Under the pieces are notes generated by a model. That model did no database searches. It was given only the letters and a program-made list of their open reading frames with translations, and was not told the DNA's origin. 64,000 nt of DNA, taken from contig JAAWBS010000011.1 of assembly GCA_022792815.1 (NCBI GenBank), forward strand, positions 1 to 64,000. The letters are read 5' to 3'. Positions 29,888 to 42,426 of this stretch are shown piece after piece; position 1 is the first letter of the stretch, and each line of letters begins with the position of its first letter. The position numbers and the translations under genes are program-made. The DNA comes from Hungatella sp. Lineage in GTDB: Bacteria; Bacillota; Clostridia; Lachnospirales; Lachnospiraceae.

Positions 29888-30751
29888 ATGTTAGTATCGG
29901 CAAGAGAAATGCTTGAAAAGGCAAGAGATGGCAAGTATGCAGTAGGACAGTTCAACATCAATAATCTGGAGTGGACCAAATCCATCCTGCTGACCGCGGA
30001 GGAGTTGAAATCTCCGGTTATCCTGGGTGTATCCGAGGGCGCAGGCAAGTACATGACAGGCTATAAGACCGTAGTGGGCATGGTGAACGGCATGCTGGAA
30101 GAGTTAAAGATCGCGGTTCCCGTAGCGCTCCATCTGGATCACGGCAGCTATGACGGATGCTTAAAGTGCATCGAGGCAGGATTCTCCTCCGTTATGTTTG
30201 ACGGTTCCCACTATCCCATCGACGAGAACGTGGCTAAGACCACAGAGCTGGTGAAGATCTGCAAGGAAAAAGGACTCTCCATTGAGGCAGAAGTAGGTTC
30301 CATCGGCGGTGAGGAAGACGGTGTTGTGGGTATGGGCGAGTGTGCGGATCCCGATGAGTGCAAGGCCATCGCAGACTTAGGCATCGATTTCCTGGCTGCA
30401 GGCATCGGCAACATCCACGGCAAATATCCGGACAACTGGCAGGGGCTGAGCTTTGAGACTCTGGCGGCTGTCAAGGAGAAGGTAGGCGATATGCCCCTGG
30501 TGCTTCACGGCGGTACCGGCATCCCGGCAGACATGATCAAAAAGGCCATCAGCCTCGGCGTGGCTAAGATCAATGTGAACACAGAGTGTCAGCTGTCCTT
30601 CGCGGAAGCGACACGCAAGTATATCGAGGCAGGCAAGGATCTTGAGGGCAAGGGATTTGACCCGAGAAAGCTTCTTGCACCCGGCGCAGAAGCCATCAAG
30701 GCCACTGTGAAAGAGAAGATGGAACTGTTCGGCTCCGTAGGAAAAGCGTAG
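29888..30751 (+). CDS. fba: Class II fructose-bisphosphate aldolase
   Basis: MLVSAREMLEKARDGKYAVGQFNINN; VALHLDHGSYD; start taken at 29888, not 29645. Confidence 0.95.
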   Translation: MLVSAREMLEKARDGKYAVGQFNINNLEWTKSILLTAEELKSPVILGVSEGAGKYMTGYKTVVGMVNGMLEELKIAVPVALHLDHGSYDGCLKCIEAGFSSVMFDGSHYPIDENVAKTTELVKICKEKGLSIEAEVGSIGGEEDGVVGMGECADPDECKAIADLGIDFLAAGIGNIHGKYPDNWQGLSFETLAAVKEKVGDMPLVLHGGTGIPADMIKKAISLGVAKINVNTECQLSFAEATRKYIEAGKDLEGKGFDPRKLLAPGAEAIKATVKEKMELFGSVGKA

Positions 30752-30810
30752 GCTGTGAATCGTCACCATAATTTGTTCCCGCACAGCGGGAAAATTATGT
30801 AAAAAACTAC

Positions 30811-30839
30811 TTGCATTTTTGTCGGAAATGGTTTATCTT
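30811..30839 (+). promoter_or_regulatory. Sigma-A-type promoter candidate for glnN
   Basis: TTGCAT-N17-TATCTT. Confidence 0.5.
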
Positions 30840-30857
30840 ATCTAAGTAAAGAACAAC

Positions 30858-30892
30858 GGCGTTCTCCTGGTTCTGAGGAGGACGCCATTTTT
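30858..30892 (+). terminator. Hairpin plus T-run in glnN leader (or terminator of fba)
   Basis: GGCGTTCTCCT-GGTTCTG-AGGAGGACGCC, then A and TTTTT. Confidence 0.75.
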
Positions 30893-31030
30893 AATACGAA
30901 GGATAAATGACTTTATTTTCTTAAGTCTATTGCGGAAAACCGACAGACAGTATGATCCGACAGGCAAGAGGGAGCTGCCGGGGAATCGGACGGGTCAGAA
31001 AAGCCATAAAAGAGAGAGGATGGAAGGATT

Positions 31031-33148
31031 ATGAGTGAGGTTATGAGTGTGACCGAGATTTTCGGCAGGAACGTGTTCAATGAGACAGTCATGAGAGAAT
31101 ATCTGCCCAAAGGTGTATTCAAGAAACTGAAGAAGACCATGGAAGACGGGGCAGAGCTGGATCCGTCCATCGCCGACGTAGTGGCTCATGCCATGAAGGA
31201 CTGGGCCATCAAGAGAGGCGCGACCCATTACACCCATTGGTTCCAGCCCCTTACCGGTGTCACTGCCGAGAAACATGACTCTTTTATTTCCGCCCCCAAT
31301 GCAGAGGGAAGAGTCATCATGGAATTTTCCGGAAAAGAGCTGATCAAGGGGGAGCCGGATGCCTCCTCTTTCCCGTCGGGAGGCTTGAGAGCTACCTTTG
31401 AGGCCAGAGGATACACCATGTGGGACTGTACTTCTCCCGCATTCCTCCGGGAGGATACTCTGGGCGTCACCCTCTGTATCCCCACCGCCTTCTGTTCCTA
31501 CACCGGTGAGGCGCTGGATCAGAAGACCCCTCTTCTCCGCTCCATGCAGGCCATCGACGCGCAGGCCCTGCGCATCCTGAGACTGTTCGGAAACACCACG
31601 GCCAAGAGGGTGGTTCCCTCCGTGGGACCGGAACAGGAGTATTTCCTGGTCGACCGGGCAAAATACCTGCAGAGAAAAGACCTGATCTATGCCGGCAGGA
31701 CGCTTTTCGGAGCCATGCCGCCGAAGGGACAGGAACTGGAGGATCACTACTTCGGGGCCATCCGTGAGAGGATCGGCGCTTATATGAAGGAAGTGAACCA
31801 GGAGCTGTGGCAGCTGGGTGTGACTGCCAAGACTCAGCACAACGAGGTGGCCCCGGCGCAGCACGAGCTGGCCCCTATCTACGATCAGGTAAACCTGGCA
31901 GTGGACCACAATCAGATGGTGATGGAGACTCTGAAAAAGGTAGCGGGCCGTCACGGCATGACCTGTCTTCTCCACGAGAAGCCATTTGCAGGGGTCAACG
32001 GTTCCGGCAAGCACAACAACTGGTCCCTGATCTCGGACGACGGCATCAACCTGATGAATCCCGGCGAGACGCCCCACGAGAATATCCAGTTCCTTCTGGT
32101 GTTAGGCTGCGTCATGAAGGCCATTGACATCCATGCGGATCTGCTTCGGGAGTCTGCCTCCGACGTGGGCAATGACCACCGCTTAGGAGCCAACGAGGCA
32201 CCGCCGGCCATCATATCCATCTTCCTGGGAGAGCAGCTGGAGGATGTCATCGACCAGCTTTGCAGCACCGGCGAGGCCACTCATTCCAAGAAAGGCGGCA
32301 AGCTGCTGACCGGAATCGCCACCCTGCCGGATCTGGATAAGGACGCTACAGACAGAAACAGGACCTCACCGTTTGCGTTTACGGGCAATAAGTTTGAGTT
32401 CCGCATGGTGGGCTCCTCCGATTCCATTGCACCGCCCAATGTGGTGTTAAATACCATCGTGGCGGAGGCGTTTAAGGAGGCGGCAGACGAACTGGAGCAC
32501 GCGGAGGATTTCCCCAGCGCGGTTCACGACATGATCAAGAAGCTTTTGTCCGACCACAAGCGGATCATCTTCAACGGCAACGGCTACTCGGACGCATGGG
32601 TGGAGGAGGCCGGGAAGAGGGGACTTCCCAACATCCGTTCCATGGTCGATGCCATCCCGGCGCTTACCACCGGGAAGGCGGTGAAACTGTACGAGACCTT
32701 CGGCGTGTTTACCAAGGCAGAGCTGGAGTCCCGGGCAGAGGTGGAGTACGAGGCCTATGCCAAGGCCATCAATATCGAGGCCAGGACTATGATCGATATG
32801 GCAGGGAAACAGATCATCCCCGCAGTCATTCGCTATACCACCCGTCTGGCACAGTCCTTAGGCGCCGTGAAGAATGCCTGCCCGGAGGCGGATGTCAGTG
32901 TCCAGAGCGAGCTGCTTATCGAGACCTCCGCGCTGCTCTGTGACATGAAGGTGGCACTGGCAGCCTTGGAGGATCTGACGGCAGAGAGCGGCTCCGTGGA
33001 GGAAGCCTGTGCCCGCGCTCACGCATACCATGACAAGGTAGTTCCGGCCATGGAAGCCCTGAGAGATCCCGCTGACAGGCTGGAGATGATCGTGGATAAG
33101 GAGCTGTGGCCCTTCCCCAGCTACGGAGATCTGATCTTTGAAGTGTAG
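31031..33148 (+). CDS. glnN: Glutamine synthetase type III
   Basis: [49 protein letters not shown]. Confidence 0.95.
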   Translation: MSEVMSVTEIFGRNVFNETVMREYLPKGVFKKLKKTMEDGAELDPSIADVVAHAMKDWAIKRGATHYTHWFQPLTGVTAEKHDSFISAPNAEGRVIMEFSGKELIKGEPDASSFPSGGLRATFEARGYTMWDCTSPAFLREDTLGVTLCIPTAFCSYTGEALDQKTPLLRSMQAIDAQALRILRLFGNTTAKRVVPSVGPEQEYFLVDRAKYLQRKDLIYAGRTLFGAMPPKGQELEDHYFGAIRERIGAYMKEVNQELWQLGVTAKTQHNEVAPAQHELAPIYDQVNLAVDHNQMVMETLKKVAGRHGMTCLLHEKPFAGVNGSGKHNNWSLISDDGINLMNPGETPHENIQFLLVLGCVMKAIDIHADLLRESASDVGNDHRLGANEAPPAIISIFLGEQLEDVIDQLCSTGEATHSKKGGKLLTGIATLPDLDKDATDRNRTSPFAFTGNKFEFRMVGSSDSIAPPNVVLNTIVAEAFKEAADELEHAEDFPSAVHDMIKKLLSDHKRIIFNGNGYSDAWVEEAGKRGLPNIRSMVDAIPALTTGKAVKLYETFGVFTKAELESRAEVEYEAYAKAINIEARTMIDMAGKQIIPAVIRYTTRLAQSLGAVKNACPEADVSVQSELLIETSALLCDMKVALAALEDLTAESGSVEEACARAHAYHDKVVPAMEALRDPADRLEMIVDKELWPFPSYGDLIFEV

Positions 33149-33163
33149 ATACGGCAGATAAAG

Positions 33164-33207
33164 TCAGAGCCGGAATCCGCCCGAATGACGGCGGTTCCGG
33201 CTCTTGG
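33164..33207 (+). terminator. Hairpin between convergent glnN and luxS
   Basis: AGAGCCGGAATCCGCC / GGCGGTTCCGGCTCT. Confidence 0.65.
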
Positions 33208-33263
33208 TGCATATTTTTGTGAAAAGGAATCTTCTCTTTCACGAGACATCCATACAATCGGAG

Positions 33264-33746
33264 CTAATCTTCCGGATACACCAGCCTCTCTTCCGCAATC
33301 TGCCCCAAAACCTCTCTTAAATACCTGTCAGCTAAGTATTTGGCCATGGGGAGATTCATGTCCAGGTAATTGCCGCAGTCTTTTGCGGCGGCACCCGGCA
33401 CTTCGCCCTGAAAATCCCGCATAAACTCAAACATCTCCGTCATAAGAGGCACAATGTCTCTGGAATGATAGTCCCCTGTCAGCAGCAGATAGAACCCGGT
33501 ACGGCAGCCCATGGGCCCGAAATAGAGGACCCGGTCCTTCCATTCTCCGTGATTTCTCAAAAATGTGGCCCCTAAGTGCTCGATGGTGTGTACCTCAGCC
33601 GTGTTCATCACGGGTTCACAGTTGGGGCGGGTCATGCGGATGTCAAAAGTGGTGATCACCGTGTCCCCGGCGTGGTCCCTGCGGGACACATAGACTCCCG
33701 GAAGCAGCCGCAGATGGTCGATGGTAAAGCTGGTAATTTTCTCCAT
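33264..33746 (-). CDS. luxS: S-ribosylhomocysteine lyase
   Basis: NTAEVHTIEHLGATFLRN (HxxEH) and GPMGCRTGFYLLL; start trimmed to 33746. Confidence 0.96.
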   Translation of the reverse strand: MEKITSFTIDHLRLLPGVYVSRRDHAGDTVITTFDIRMTRPNCEPVMNTAEVHTIEHLGATFLRNHGEWKDRVLYFGPMGCRTGFYLLLTGDYHSRDIVPLMTEMFEFMRDFQGEVPGAAAKDCGNYLDMNLPMAKYLADRYLREVLGQIAEERLVYPED

Positions 33747-33882
33747 AGAATTGTTCCTCCCGATAGAATTCATAACTGATACCAAGTATACCGGAAACAG
33801 ATAGAAAAGACAAGGAAAAGCCGGTTCTTTCTTTCTGATTCCGGCATAAATATGGAAGGAGAAAGAAAAGGGGCTGCGCTGC

Positions 33883-36561
33883 ATGAAGGAATGGTATCAG
33901 TGTACGGCAGATGAGGCTCTGAGGCAGCTTGACACATCCCGGCAGGGGCTGACCGGAAAGCAGGCGGAACAGAGAAGAAGAGAATACGGACCCAATGCCC
34001 TGAAAGAGTCTGGCCGTAAACCGGCCTGGAAAGTATTCATAGAACAGTTTGAAGACCTTTTGGTTCTTATTTTGATCGGCGCCGCCCTGATTTCCATGGT
34101 GACAGATAACCTGGAGAGCACGATGGTGATCTTTGCCGTCATCACTCTCAATGCGATTCTGGGGACCGTGCAGCACGAGAAGGCCCGCAGGTCCCTGGAA
34201 AGCCTGAAGTCCCTGTCCTCCCCCTCGGCTGTAGTTATGAGAGAAGGGACCAAGATTTCAATTCCCTCCGACCAGGTGGTGCCGGGTGATATCCTGTTTC
34301 TGGAAAGCGGAGATCTGGTGGTGGCGGACGGAAGGCTTCTGGAGTGCGTATCCCTGCAGATGAACGAGAGCTCTCTGACAGGGGAATCTGCCGGTGTGTC
34401 CAAACAGAGCCGGGAACTGTCCGGAGAGCTTTCTCTGGGCGACCGCAGCAATATGGTGTACAGCAGTTCTCTGGTGACCGGAGGGAGAGGCGCAGCCGTG
34501 GTGACCGGTATCGGTATGGACACGGAGATCGGGCGGATCGCCTCCATGATGAGCGGGACAGAGGAGAAAAAGACACCTTTGCAGGTGAGCCTGGATCAGT
34601 TTGGCAGCCGGCTGGCCGCGGCTATCATGGTCATCTGCCTGGTGGTGTTTGTCTTAAGCATGTACCGGGGCATGGCCATGCTGGACTCCCTGATGTTCGC
34701 GGTGGCCCTGGCAGTGGCAGCCATCCCCGAGGCGTTAGGTTCCATCGTCACCATCGTACAGGCTATGGGGACTCAGAAGATGGCCCGGGAACAGGCCATC
34801 ATCAAGGACTTAAAGGCAGTGGAGAGTCTTGGATGTGTATCTGTGATCTGCACGGATAAGACGGGAACTCTGACCCAAAACCGCATGACCGTGGAACAGG
34901 TGGAAGTGGACGGACGGCTTATGGGGCCGGATCAGCTGGATGTGGGGAAAGAGCACCATCGGCTTTTTCTGGAGATCTGTGCCCTGGCTAACGATGCCTG
35001 GATCCCGGATGAAGGAGATCAGAGAGTCCGAAGAACCGGGAAAAACATCCGCCGAAGACAGGGGGAGGGAGAACATCAGGAGGTGGGAGATGCCACGGAG
35101 TTAGCCCTGCTCCACATGGTGAAGCAGTATGGAGTGTCCCCGGGACAGCTTCGAAGCCGCTTCCCCCGCGGGAGAGAGATCCCCTTTGACTCGGAGAGAA
35201 AGATTATGAGTATCGTCTGTTATCTGCCCCAGGGTCAGACCCTTCTGGTGAAGGGGGCTATGGATATCCTCTTAAAGCGCAGTGCTCAGATCAATGACAG
35301 GGGAATCACACGTCCCATGACATCGGCGGACAAGAGGAAGCTGACGCAGTTAAGCGATTCCTGTTCCCGTCAGGGGCTGAGGGTGCTGGCCCTGGCTTAC
35401 CGCCCTCTAAAGGGAGATATCTCCTCCCTCAGTGACAGGAAGCTGGAACAGGAGCTGGTATTCCTGGGAATGACGGCCATGATGGATCCCCCCAGGCCAG
35501 AGGCGCGTCAGGCAGTGACTGATGCCAGGAGGGCCGGCATCAGGCCGGTGATGATCACCGGGGATCACAAGGTGACCGCCATGTCCATAGCCAGACAGAT
35601 CGGCATCATGAGAGACGGGGAGGAGGCTCTCTCCGGCGATCAGCTGGATGCCATGGACAGCCTGAAGCTGTCGGAGCAGATCGAGGATATCAGCGTCTAC
35701 GCCAGAGTCTCCCCGGAACATAAGCTGCGGATCGTGAAGGCGTGGCAGTCCAGGGGGCGGATCGTGGCCATGACAGGAGACGGAGTCAACGATGCCCCGG
35801 CCTTAAAACAGGCAGATATCGGGGTGGCCATGGGCCGTACAGGGACAGAGGTGTCCAAGGATGCCGCGGCCATGATTCTGGCAGACGACAACTTTGCCAC
35901 CATCATAAAAGCCGTAGCCAACGGGCGAAACGTGTACCGAAATATCCGCAATGCCATAGAATTTCTTCTGTCCGGCAACATGGCGGGGATCCTCTGTGTC
36001 CTGTACACCACCATGATGGCACTGCCGCTGCCCTTTGCCCCGGTGCATCTTCTCTTTATCAACCTTCTGACAGACTCCCTGCCGGCTATCGCCATCGGCA
36101 TGGAACACCCGGAGGGAGAACTGTTAAACCAGCCGCCCAGGAATCCCAGGCAGGGAATTCTGACCAGACGGTTTCTCCGGGATATCCTCATACAGGGAGG
36201 CCTGATCGCCGTCTGCACCATGTACGCGTATCGAACCGGGCTGACAGAGGGAGGGGAAGCCCTGGCCAGCACCATGGCCTTTGCCTCACTGACTCTGGCC
36301 AGACTGTTTCACGGCTTCAACTGCCGGAGCAGCCATTCTGTCTTCCATCTTGGCCTGTTCAGCAACCTGTATACGGTCATGGCCTTCGAGGCAGGAGTGC
36401 TTCTCCTGGCTGCGGTCCTGTTCATACCAGGACTGCAGGTACTGTTCGCAGCCTCGGACTTAAGTGTGAGTCAGCTGAGTGTAGTGGGAATCTGTGCGTT
36501 TGCTCCTACCGTAGTACTGCAGCTGTGGAAGGTGATCAGGGAGATACGCCGAAGCAGATGA
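33883..36561 (+). CDS. P-type cation-transporting ATPase (PMCA/SERCA-like)
   Basis: ICTDKTGTLTQN; MTGDGVNDAPALKQADIGVAMG; AIPEAL. Confidence 0.94.
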   Translation: MKEWYQCTADEALRQLDTSRQGLTGKQAEQRRREYGPNALKESGRKPAWKVFIEQFEDLLVLILIGAALISMVTDNLESTMVIFAVITLNAILGTVQHEKARRSLESLKSLSSPSAVVMREGTKISIPSDQVVPGDILFLESGDLVVADGRLLECVSLQMNESSLTGESAGVSKQSRELSGELSLGDRSNMVYSSSLVTGGRGAAVVTGIGMDTEIGRIASMMSGTEEKKTPLQVSLDQFGSRLAAAIMVICLVVFVLSMYRGMAMLDSLMFAVALAVAAIPEALGSIVTIVQAMGTQKMAREQAIIKDLKAVESLGCVSVICTDKTGTLTQNRMTVEQVEVDGRLMGPDQLDVGKEHHRLFLEICALANDAWIPDEGDQRVRRTGKNIRRRQGEGEHQEVGDATELALLHMVKQYGVSPGQLRSRFPRGREIPFDSERKIMSIVCYLPQGQTLLVKGAMDILLKRSAQINDRGITRPMTSADKRKLTQLSDSCSRQGLRVLALAYRPLKGDISSLSDRKLEQELVFLGMTAMMDPPRPEARQAVTDARRAGIRPVMITGDHKVTAMSIARQIGIMRDGEEALSGDQLDAMDSLKLSEQIEDISVYARVSPEHKLRIVKAWQSRGRIVAMTGDGVNDAPALKQADIGVAMGRTGTEVSKDAAAMILADDNFATIIKAVANGRNVYRNIRNAIEFLLSGNMAGILCVLYTTMMALPLPFAPVHLLFINLLTDSLPAIAIGMEHPEGELLNQPPRNPRQGILTRRFLRDILIQGGLIAVCTMYAYRTGLTEGGEALASTMAFASLTLARLFHGFNCRSSHSVFHLGLFSNLYTVMAFEAGVLLLAAVLFIPGLQVLFAASDLSVSQLSVVGICAFAPTVVLQLWKVIREIRRSR

Positions 36562-36646
36562 GAGCTCTGCCGAACCTGCCCCTCATTGCCGGTTGCATTT
36601 CCGGCAAAAATATGTTACCCTTAGAGTAACGCAGCAGGGAGAGTAT

Positions 36647-38250
<1,604 letters not shown>

Positions 38251-38294
38251 GAGTTCCCGTCGTCAAAACCACCATGACAAAAAAATATCAATAC

Positions 38295-38323
38295 TTGACG
38301 GATTCTGTCAATTATGGTAGTAT
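38295..38323 (+). promoter_or_regulatory. Sigma-A-type promoter candidate upstream of the mgtC/FAD-oxidoreductase operon
   Basis: TTGACG-N17-TAGTAT. Confidence 0.6.
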
Positions 38324-38358
38324 AAGGAGAGTAAAATATTTACCTGTGAGATGAGAGT

Positions 38359-38408
38359 AGCAAGGTAGAATTTGTGGGGAGAAACCATAGATTTACCTTG
38401 CTTTTTTT
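38359..38408 (+). terminator. Leader terminator upstream of mgtC-like gene (putative GlpP target)
   Basis: AGCAAGGTA…TACCTTGCT followed by T7; GAGAGTA at 38353-38359 abuts the stem. Confidence 0.75.
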
Positions 38409-38548
38409 CGCTTTTTCAGGGGGGCAGGTGTATTGACAGACGAAAATGACAGCTTCCGGGCCTCTCACCTGGCATCCGGGACCAAGGACCGGGCAGACAA
38501 AGCGTGGGAACGGTTATCATGTTGCAGGAGAAAGGAAGAGGTAGAGAG

Positions 38549-39241
38549 ATGTTAGAGACATTCCTGTCGACAGCAGAGGGATGGAGTACTGCAGCCATGG
38601 TCATCCGCATGGTCTCCGCGCTTGTCATCGGGACGGTAATCGGGATCGATCGGGCTTTGAAGCGCCGGGGAGCCGGAATCAAGACTCACGCCCTGGTGTG
38701 TCTGGGAGCTGCCCTTGTGATGATGACCGGACAGTATATCAAGATGAATTTTGAGGGCAATATGGACATTGCCCGTATGGGGGCTCAGGTGATCAGCGGT
38801 GTCGGTTTCCTGGGTGTCGGAACCATTATCGTTACCGGAAAGAACCAGATCCGCGGCCTGACCACTGCGGCAGGACTGTGGGCCTGCGCCTGTCTGGGGC
38901 TGGCTGTGGGAATCGGATTCGTCAAGGGGGCATTCATCACTCTGGTTTTGGTGATGCTGACTCTGAAGGTACTGACGAAGATCGATGCGCGGCTCCACAT
39001 GTACGCCAGAGTATTTGATATCTACATTGAATTTCCCAACAATCAATGCGTGTCCGAATTCATGGAGAAGATCCATTCCATGGAGATTAAGATTTACAAC
39101 ATCGAGCTGAGCAAGAGTAAGATCAAGGGAGAGGGTCCCAACGCGATCCTCTGTATCGAGGTGAAGGACCGCACCAAGAGGGCGGAATTGATCGAGGACC
39201 TGCATAAGATGGAGTGTGTCAAGTTCATCGAGATCTTGTAA
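38549..39241 (+). CDS. MgtC/SapB-family membrane protein
   Basis: LVIGTVIGIDRALKRRGAGIKTHALVCLGAALVMM; VISGVGFLGVGTII. Confidence 0.92.
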   Translation: MLETFLSTAEGWSTAAMVIRMVSALVIGTVIGIDRALKRRGAGIKTHALVCLGAALVMMTGQYIKMNFEGNMDIARMGAQVISGVGFLGVGTIIVTGKNQIRGLTTAAGLWACACLGLAVGIGFVKGAFITLVLVMLTLKVLTKIDARLHMYARVFDIYIEFPNNQCVSEFMEKIHSMEIKIYNIELSKSKIKGEGPNAILCIEVKDRTKRAELIEDLHKMECVKFIEIL

Positions 39242-39346
39242 GTCGGGCAGAGGGGATGAAGTCCGAGGCCGAAAGCGGCACAGAAACGTCATAAGTTATA
39301 AGGAAAATCCAAGATGTTCCATATAAAAACAAAAAGGAGAGACGAT

Positions 39347-40780
39347 ATGAGTGGATTGCAGTATGATGTAACGATTATTGGCGGCGGCGTAACAGGGGCC
39401 GCAGTAGCCAGAGAGCTGTCCAGGTACCAGTTAAAGACCTGTCTGGTGGAGAGGGCGGAGGATGTGTGTTCCGGCACATCGAAAGCGAACAGTGCCATCG
39501 TACACGCCGGCTATGATGCTGCCAACGGCTCCGTCAAGGCCAGGATGAATGTGGAGGGAAACCGGATGATGGGTCAGTTGTCCGAAGACCTGGATTTCGC
39601 GTTCCGCAGAAACGGTTCTCTGGTTCTGTGTTTTTCGGAAGAAGATCGTCCTGCTCTGAATGCTCTCTATGAGAGGGGGGTGGCCAACGGCGTTCCGGAT
39701 CTAAAAATCATCTCAGGGGATGAAGTGCGCGCCATGGAGCCCAATGTGACAGAAGAGGTGGTGGCAGCCCTCTATGCCCCTACCGGCGGCATCGTATGTC
39801 CCTTCGGACTGACCATCGCCCTGGCGGAGAATGCCTGTGACAATGGGGTGGAATTCAGATTTCTCACCGAGGTGACGGACATTAAGAAGATCGAAGGCGG
39901 TTATGAGCTGGCTGTGAAGGGCAAGGAGCCGATCACCACCAGATTTGTGGTCAATGCGGCCGGTGTCTACGCCGACGTATTCCACAACATGGTGTGCGAC
40001 GACAAGATTAAGATTATCCCCAGAAAGGGTGACTACTGTCTGCTGGACCAGGAGGCGGGAAAACATGTGGATAAGACCATCTTCCAGCTTCCCGGCAAGT
40101 ACGGCAAGGGGATCCTGGTTGCTCCTACCATCCACGGCAACCTGCTGATCGGGCCCACGGCGACGGACATTGAAGACAAAGAGGGAACCTACACCACGGC
40201 GGCGGAACTGGCGGAGGCCACTAAGAAATCTGCTGTCAGTGTAAAAAATATCCCCTATCGCCAGGTGATCACATCCTTCTCCGGCCTGCGGGCTCACGAG
40301 ACCAGCGATGAGTTCATCGTAGGAGAGAGCGCAGACGGTTTCTACGATGCGGCCGGAATCGAGTCTCCGGGCCTGTCCAGCGCACCGGCCATCGGTGTCT
40401 ATCTGGCAGAGCTGATCGCCGAAAAGGCAGGTGCAGAGAAGAAGGACGACTTCATCGCTACGAGAAAAGGGATTCCCCATGTATCTGCTATGAGCAGGGA
40501 AGAGAGGGCGGCACTGATCAAAGAGCGCCCGGATTACGGTACCATCGTCTGCCGCTGTGAGAATGTCAGCGAGGGCGAGATCGTGGACAGCATCCGCAGG
40601 ACCTTAGGGGCCAGATCCTTAGACGGGATCAAGAGAAGAGTCCGTCAGGGAATGGGGCGCTGCCAGGCAGGCTTCTGCACTCCAAGGACCATGGAGATCT
40701 TAAGCCGTGAGACAGGAATTCCCATGGAACAAATCTGTAAAAACCAGCCCGGCTCTGAGATGATCACCGGAGAAGCATAG
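39347..40780 (+). CDS. NAD(P)/FAD-dependent oxidoreductase, GlpA/GlpO-like with C-terminal BFD-like (2Fe-2S) domain
   Basis: YDVTIIGGGVTGAAVARELSRY; C-terminal TIVCRCENVSEGEI…GRCQAGFC. Confidence 0.9.
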   Translation: MSGLQYDVTIIGGGVTGAAVARELSRYQLKTCLVERAEDVCSGTSKANSAIVHAGYDAANGSVKARMNVEGNRMMGQLSEDLDFAFRRNGSLVLCFSEEDRPALNALYERGVANGVPDLKIISGDEVRAMEPNVTEEVVAALYAPTGGIVCPFGLTIALAENACDNGVEFRFLTEVTDIKKIEGGYELAVKGKEPITTRFVVNAAGVYADVFHNMVCDDKIKIIPRKGDYCLLDQEAGKHVDKTIFQLPGKYGKGILVAPTIHGNLLIGPTATDIEDKEGTYTTAAELAEATKKSAVSVKNIPYRQVITSFSGLRAHETSDEFIVGESADGFYDAAGIESPGLSSAPAIGVYLAELIAEKAGAEKKDDFIATRKGIPHVSAMSREERAALIKERPDYGTIVCRCENVSEGEIVDSIRRTLGARSLDGIKRRVRQGMGRCQAGFCTPRTMEILSRETGIPMEQICKNQPGSEMITGEA

Positions 40781-40793
40781 GAGGAAATCAAAG

Positions 40794-42059
40794 ATGACAC
40801 ATCATGATATCGTAATCATTGGCGGAGGCCCTGCAGGATTGTCCGCAGCAGCAGCAGCAAGAAAAGCCGGAATTGAAGATATTCTGATTCTGGAGCGTGA
40901 CGGGGTACTGGGAGGCATCTTGAACCAGTGTATCCACAATGGTTTTGGCCTTCACACCTTTAAGGAGGAGCTGACCGGGCCGGAGTACGCTGCCAGATAC
41001 ATTGCCATGGTAGAGGAGGAGAAGATTCCCTACAAGCTGAACACCATCGTGGCTGATATCAGCAAAGACAGGGAAGTTACATACATCAACAAAGAAGAGG
41101 GACTGGTGACCATCAAGGCCGGAGCCGTCATCCTGGCTATGGGATGTCGGGAGCGCCCGAGAGGTGCCTTAAACACTCCGGGATATCGCCCGGCCGGTAT
41201 CTATTCTGCAGGGACCGCGCAGCGCCTGATGAATATCGAGGGCTACTGTGTGGGCAAAGAGGTAGTGATCCTGGGCTCCGGCGATATCGGCCTGATCATG
41301 GCCAGGCGTATGACCCTGGAGGGCGCCAAGGTAAAGGTGGTGGCAGAGCTTATGCCCTACTCCGGCGGCTTAAAGAGAAACATCGTCCAGTGTCTGGATG
41401 ACTACGGCATCCCCCTGAAGCTGAGCCACACCATCATCAACATCGAGGGCAAGGAGAGGCTGACCGGCATCACCCTGGCAGAGGTGGACGAAAACCGCAA
41501 TCCCATCCCGGGCACGGAAGAGCACTACTCCTGTGACACTCTTCTCCTAAGCGTAGGTCTGATCCCGGAGAACGAGCTGTCCAAAGGCGCGGGAGTGTCC
41601 ATGAACCGTGTCACCTCCGGTCCCAACGTAGACGACTGCCTGGAGACCGAGGTGGAGGGAATCTACGCCTGCGGCAATGTGCTCCATGTCCATGACCTGG
41701 TTGACTTTGTGTCCCAGGAGGCTGCCCTGGCGGGAGAGAATGCGGCTGCCTATGTAAAGAACGGAAAGGCTGAGGGCAAAGGACACAAGGTTCCCCTTCT
41801 TGCGGAGAACGGCGTCCGCTATACGGTTCCTCAGGTTCTCAACATAGATACCATGAAAGACACGGTGACAGTTCGTTTCCGCGTGGCAGATGTCTACAAG
41901 GACCAGTATATTTCCGTGTACTATGACGACAAACTGATCTCCAAAAAGAAGAAAAAAGTCCTTGCCCCGGGCGAGATGGAGCAGGTGGTATTAAAGAAGA
42001 GCAGCTTTGCGGATTATCCGGAGATCGGCCGGATTAAGATTTGTACGGAGGTGGAATGA
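40794..42059 (+). CDS. FAD-dependent oxidoreductase (GlpB-like partner / pyridine nucleotide-disulfide type)
   Basis: HDIVIIGGGPAGLSAAAAARKAG; VVILGSGDIGLIMARRM; GIYACGNV. Confidence 0.9.
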   Translation: MTHHDIVIIGGGPAGLSAAAAARKAGIEDILILERDGVLGGILNQCIHNGFGLHTFKEELTGPEYAARYIAMVEEEKIPYKLNTIVADISKDREVTYINKEEGLVTIKAGAVILAMGCRERPRGALNTPGYRPAGIYSAGTAQRLMNIEGYCVGKEVVILGSGDIGLIMARRMTLEGAKVKVVAELMPYSGGLKRNIVQCLDDYGIPLKLSHTIINIEGKERLTGITLAEVDENRNPIPGTEEHYSCDTLLLSVGLIPENELSKGAGVSMNRVTSGPNVDDCLETEVEGIYACGNVLHVHDLVDFVSQEAALAGENAAAYVKNGKAEGKGHKVPLLAENGVRYTVPQVLNIDTMKDTVTVRFRVADVYKDQYISVYYDDKLISKKKKKVLAPGEMEQVVLKKSSFADYPEIGRIKICTEVE

Positions 42060-42421
42060 TGGAAGTGAGAAATTTAATTTGTATCGGCTGCCCCTTGGGC
42101 TGCCCGGTGACGGTGACTATGGATGGAGATGAGATCAATGTAACCGGCAACACCTGCCCCAGAGGGGCGGACTATGCCAGGAAAGAAGTTTTGAGTCCCA
42201 CCAGGATCGTGACTTCCAGCATCCGCGTAAACGGCGGGACCATCGCCAGAGTGTCGGTAAAGACCAAGAGCGATATTCCCAAATCAAAGATCTTTGAGGT
42301 GATGGAGAAGATCCGCAGCACCCGTGTGGATGCGCCGGTAGCCATGGGCCAGGTGCTCATCGAAAACTGTGCGGACACGGGAGTGGAGATCATCGCCACC
42401 AAAGGCGTAGAGCGCCTGTAG
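42056..42421 (+). CDS. DUF1667 domain protein (Cys-rich)
   Basis: LICIGCPLGCPVTVTMDGDEINVTGNTCPRGADYARKE; ATGA overlap with upstream gene. Confidence 0.88.
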   Translation: MMEVRNLICIGCPLGCPVTVTMDGDEINVTGNTCPRGADYARKEVLSPTRIVTSSIRVNGGTIARVSVKTKSDIPKSKIFEVMEKIRSTRVDAPVAMGQVLIENCADTGVEIIATKGVERL

Positions 42422-42426
42422 CTGCA

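Noticed and set aside
33746-33883. SAM riboswitch upstream of luxS
   Set aside because: The short divergent intergenic region shows no recognisable S-box core or terminator pair
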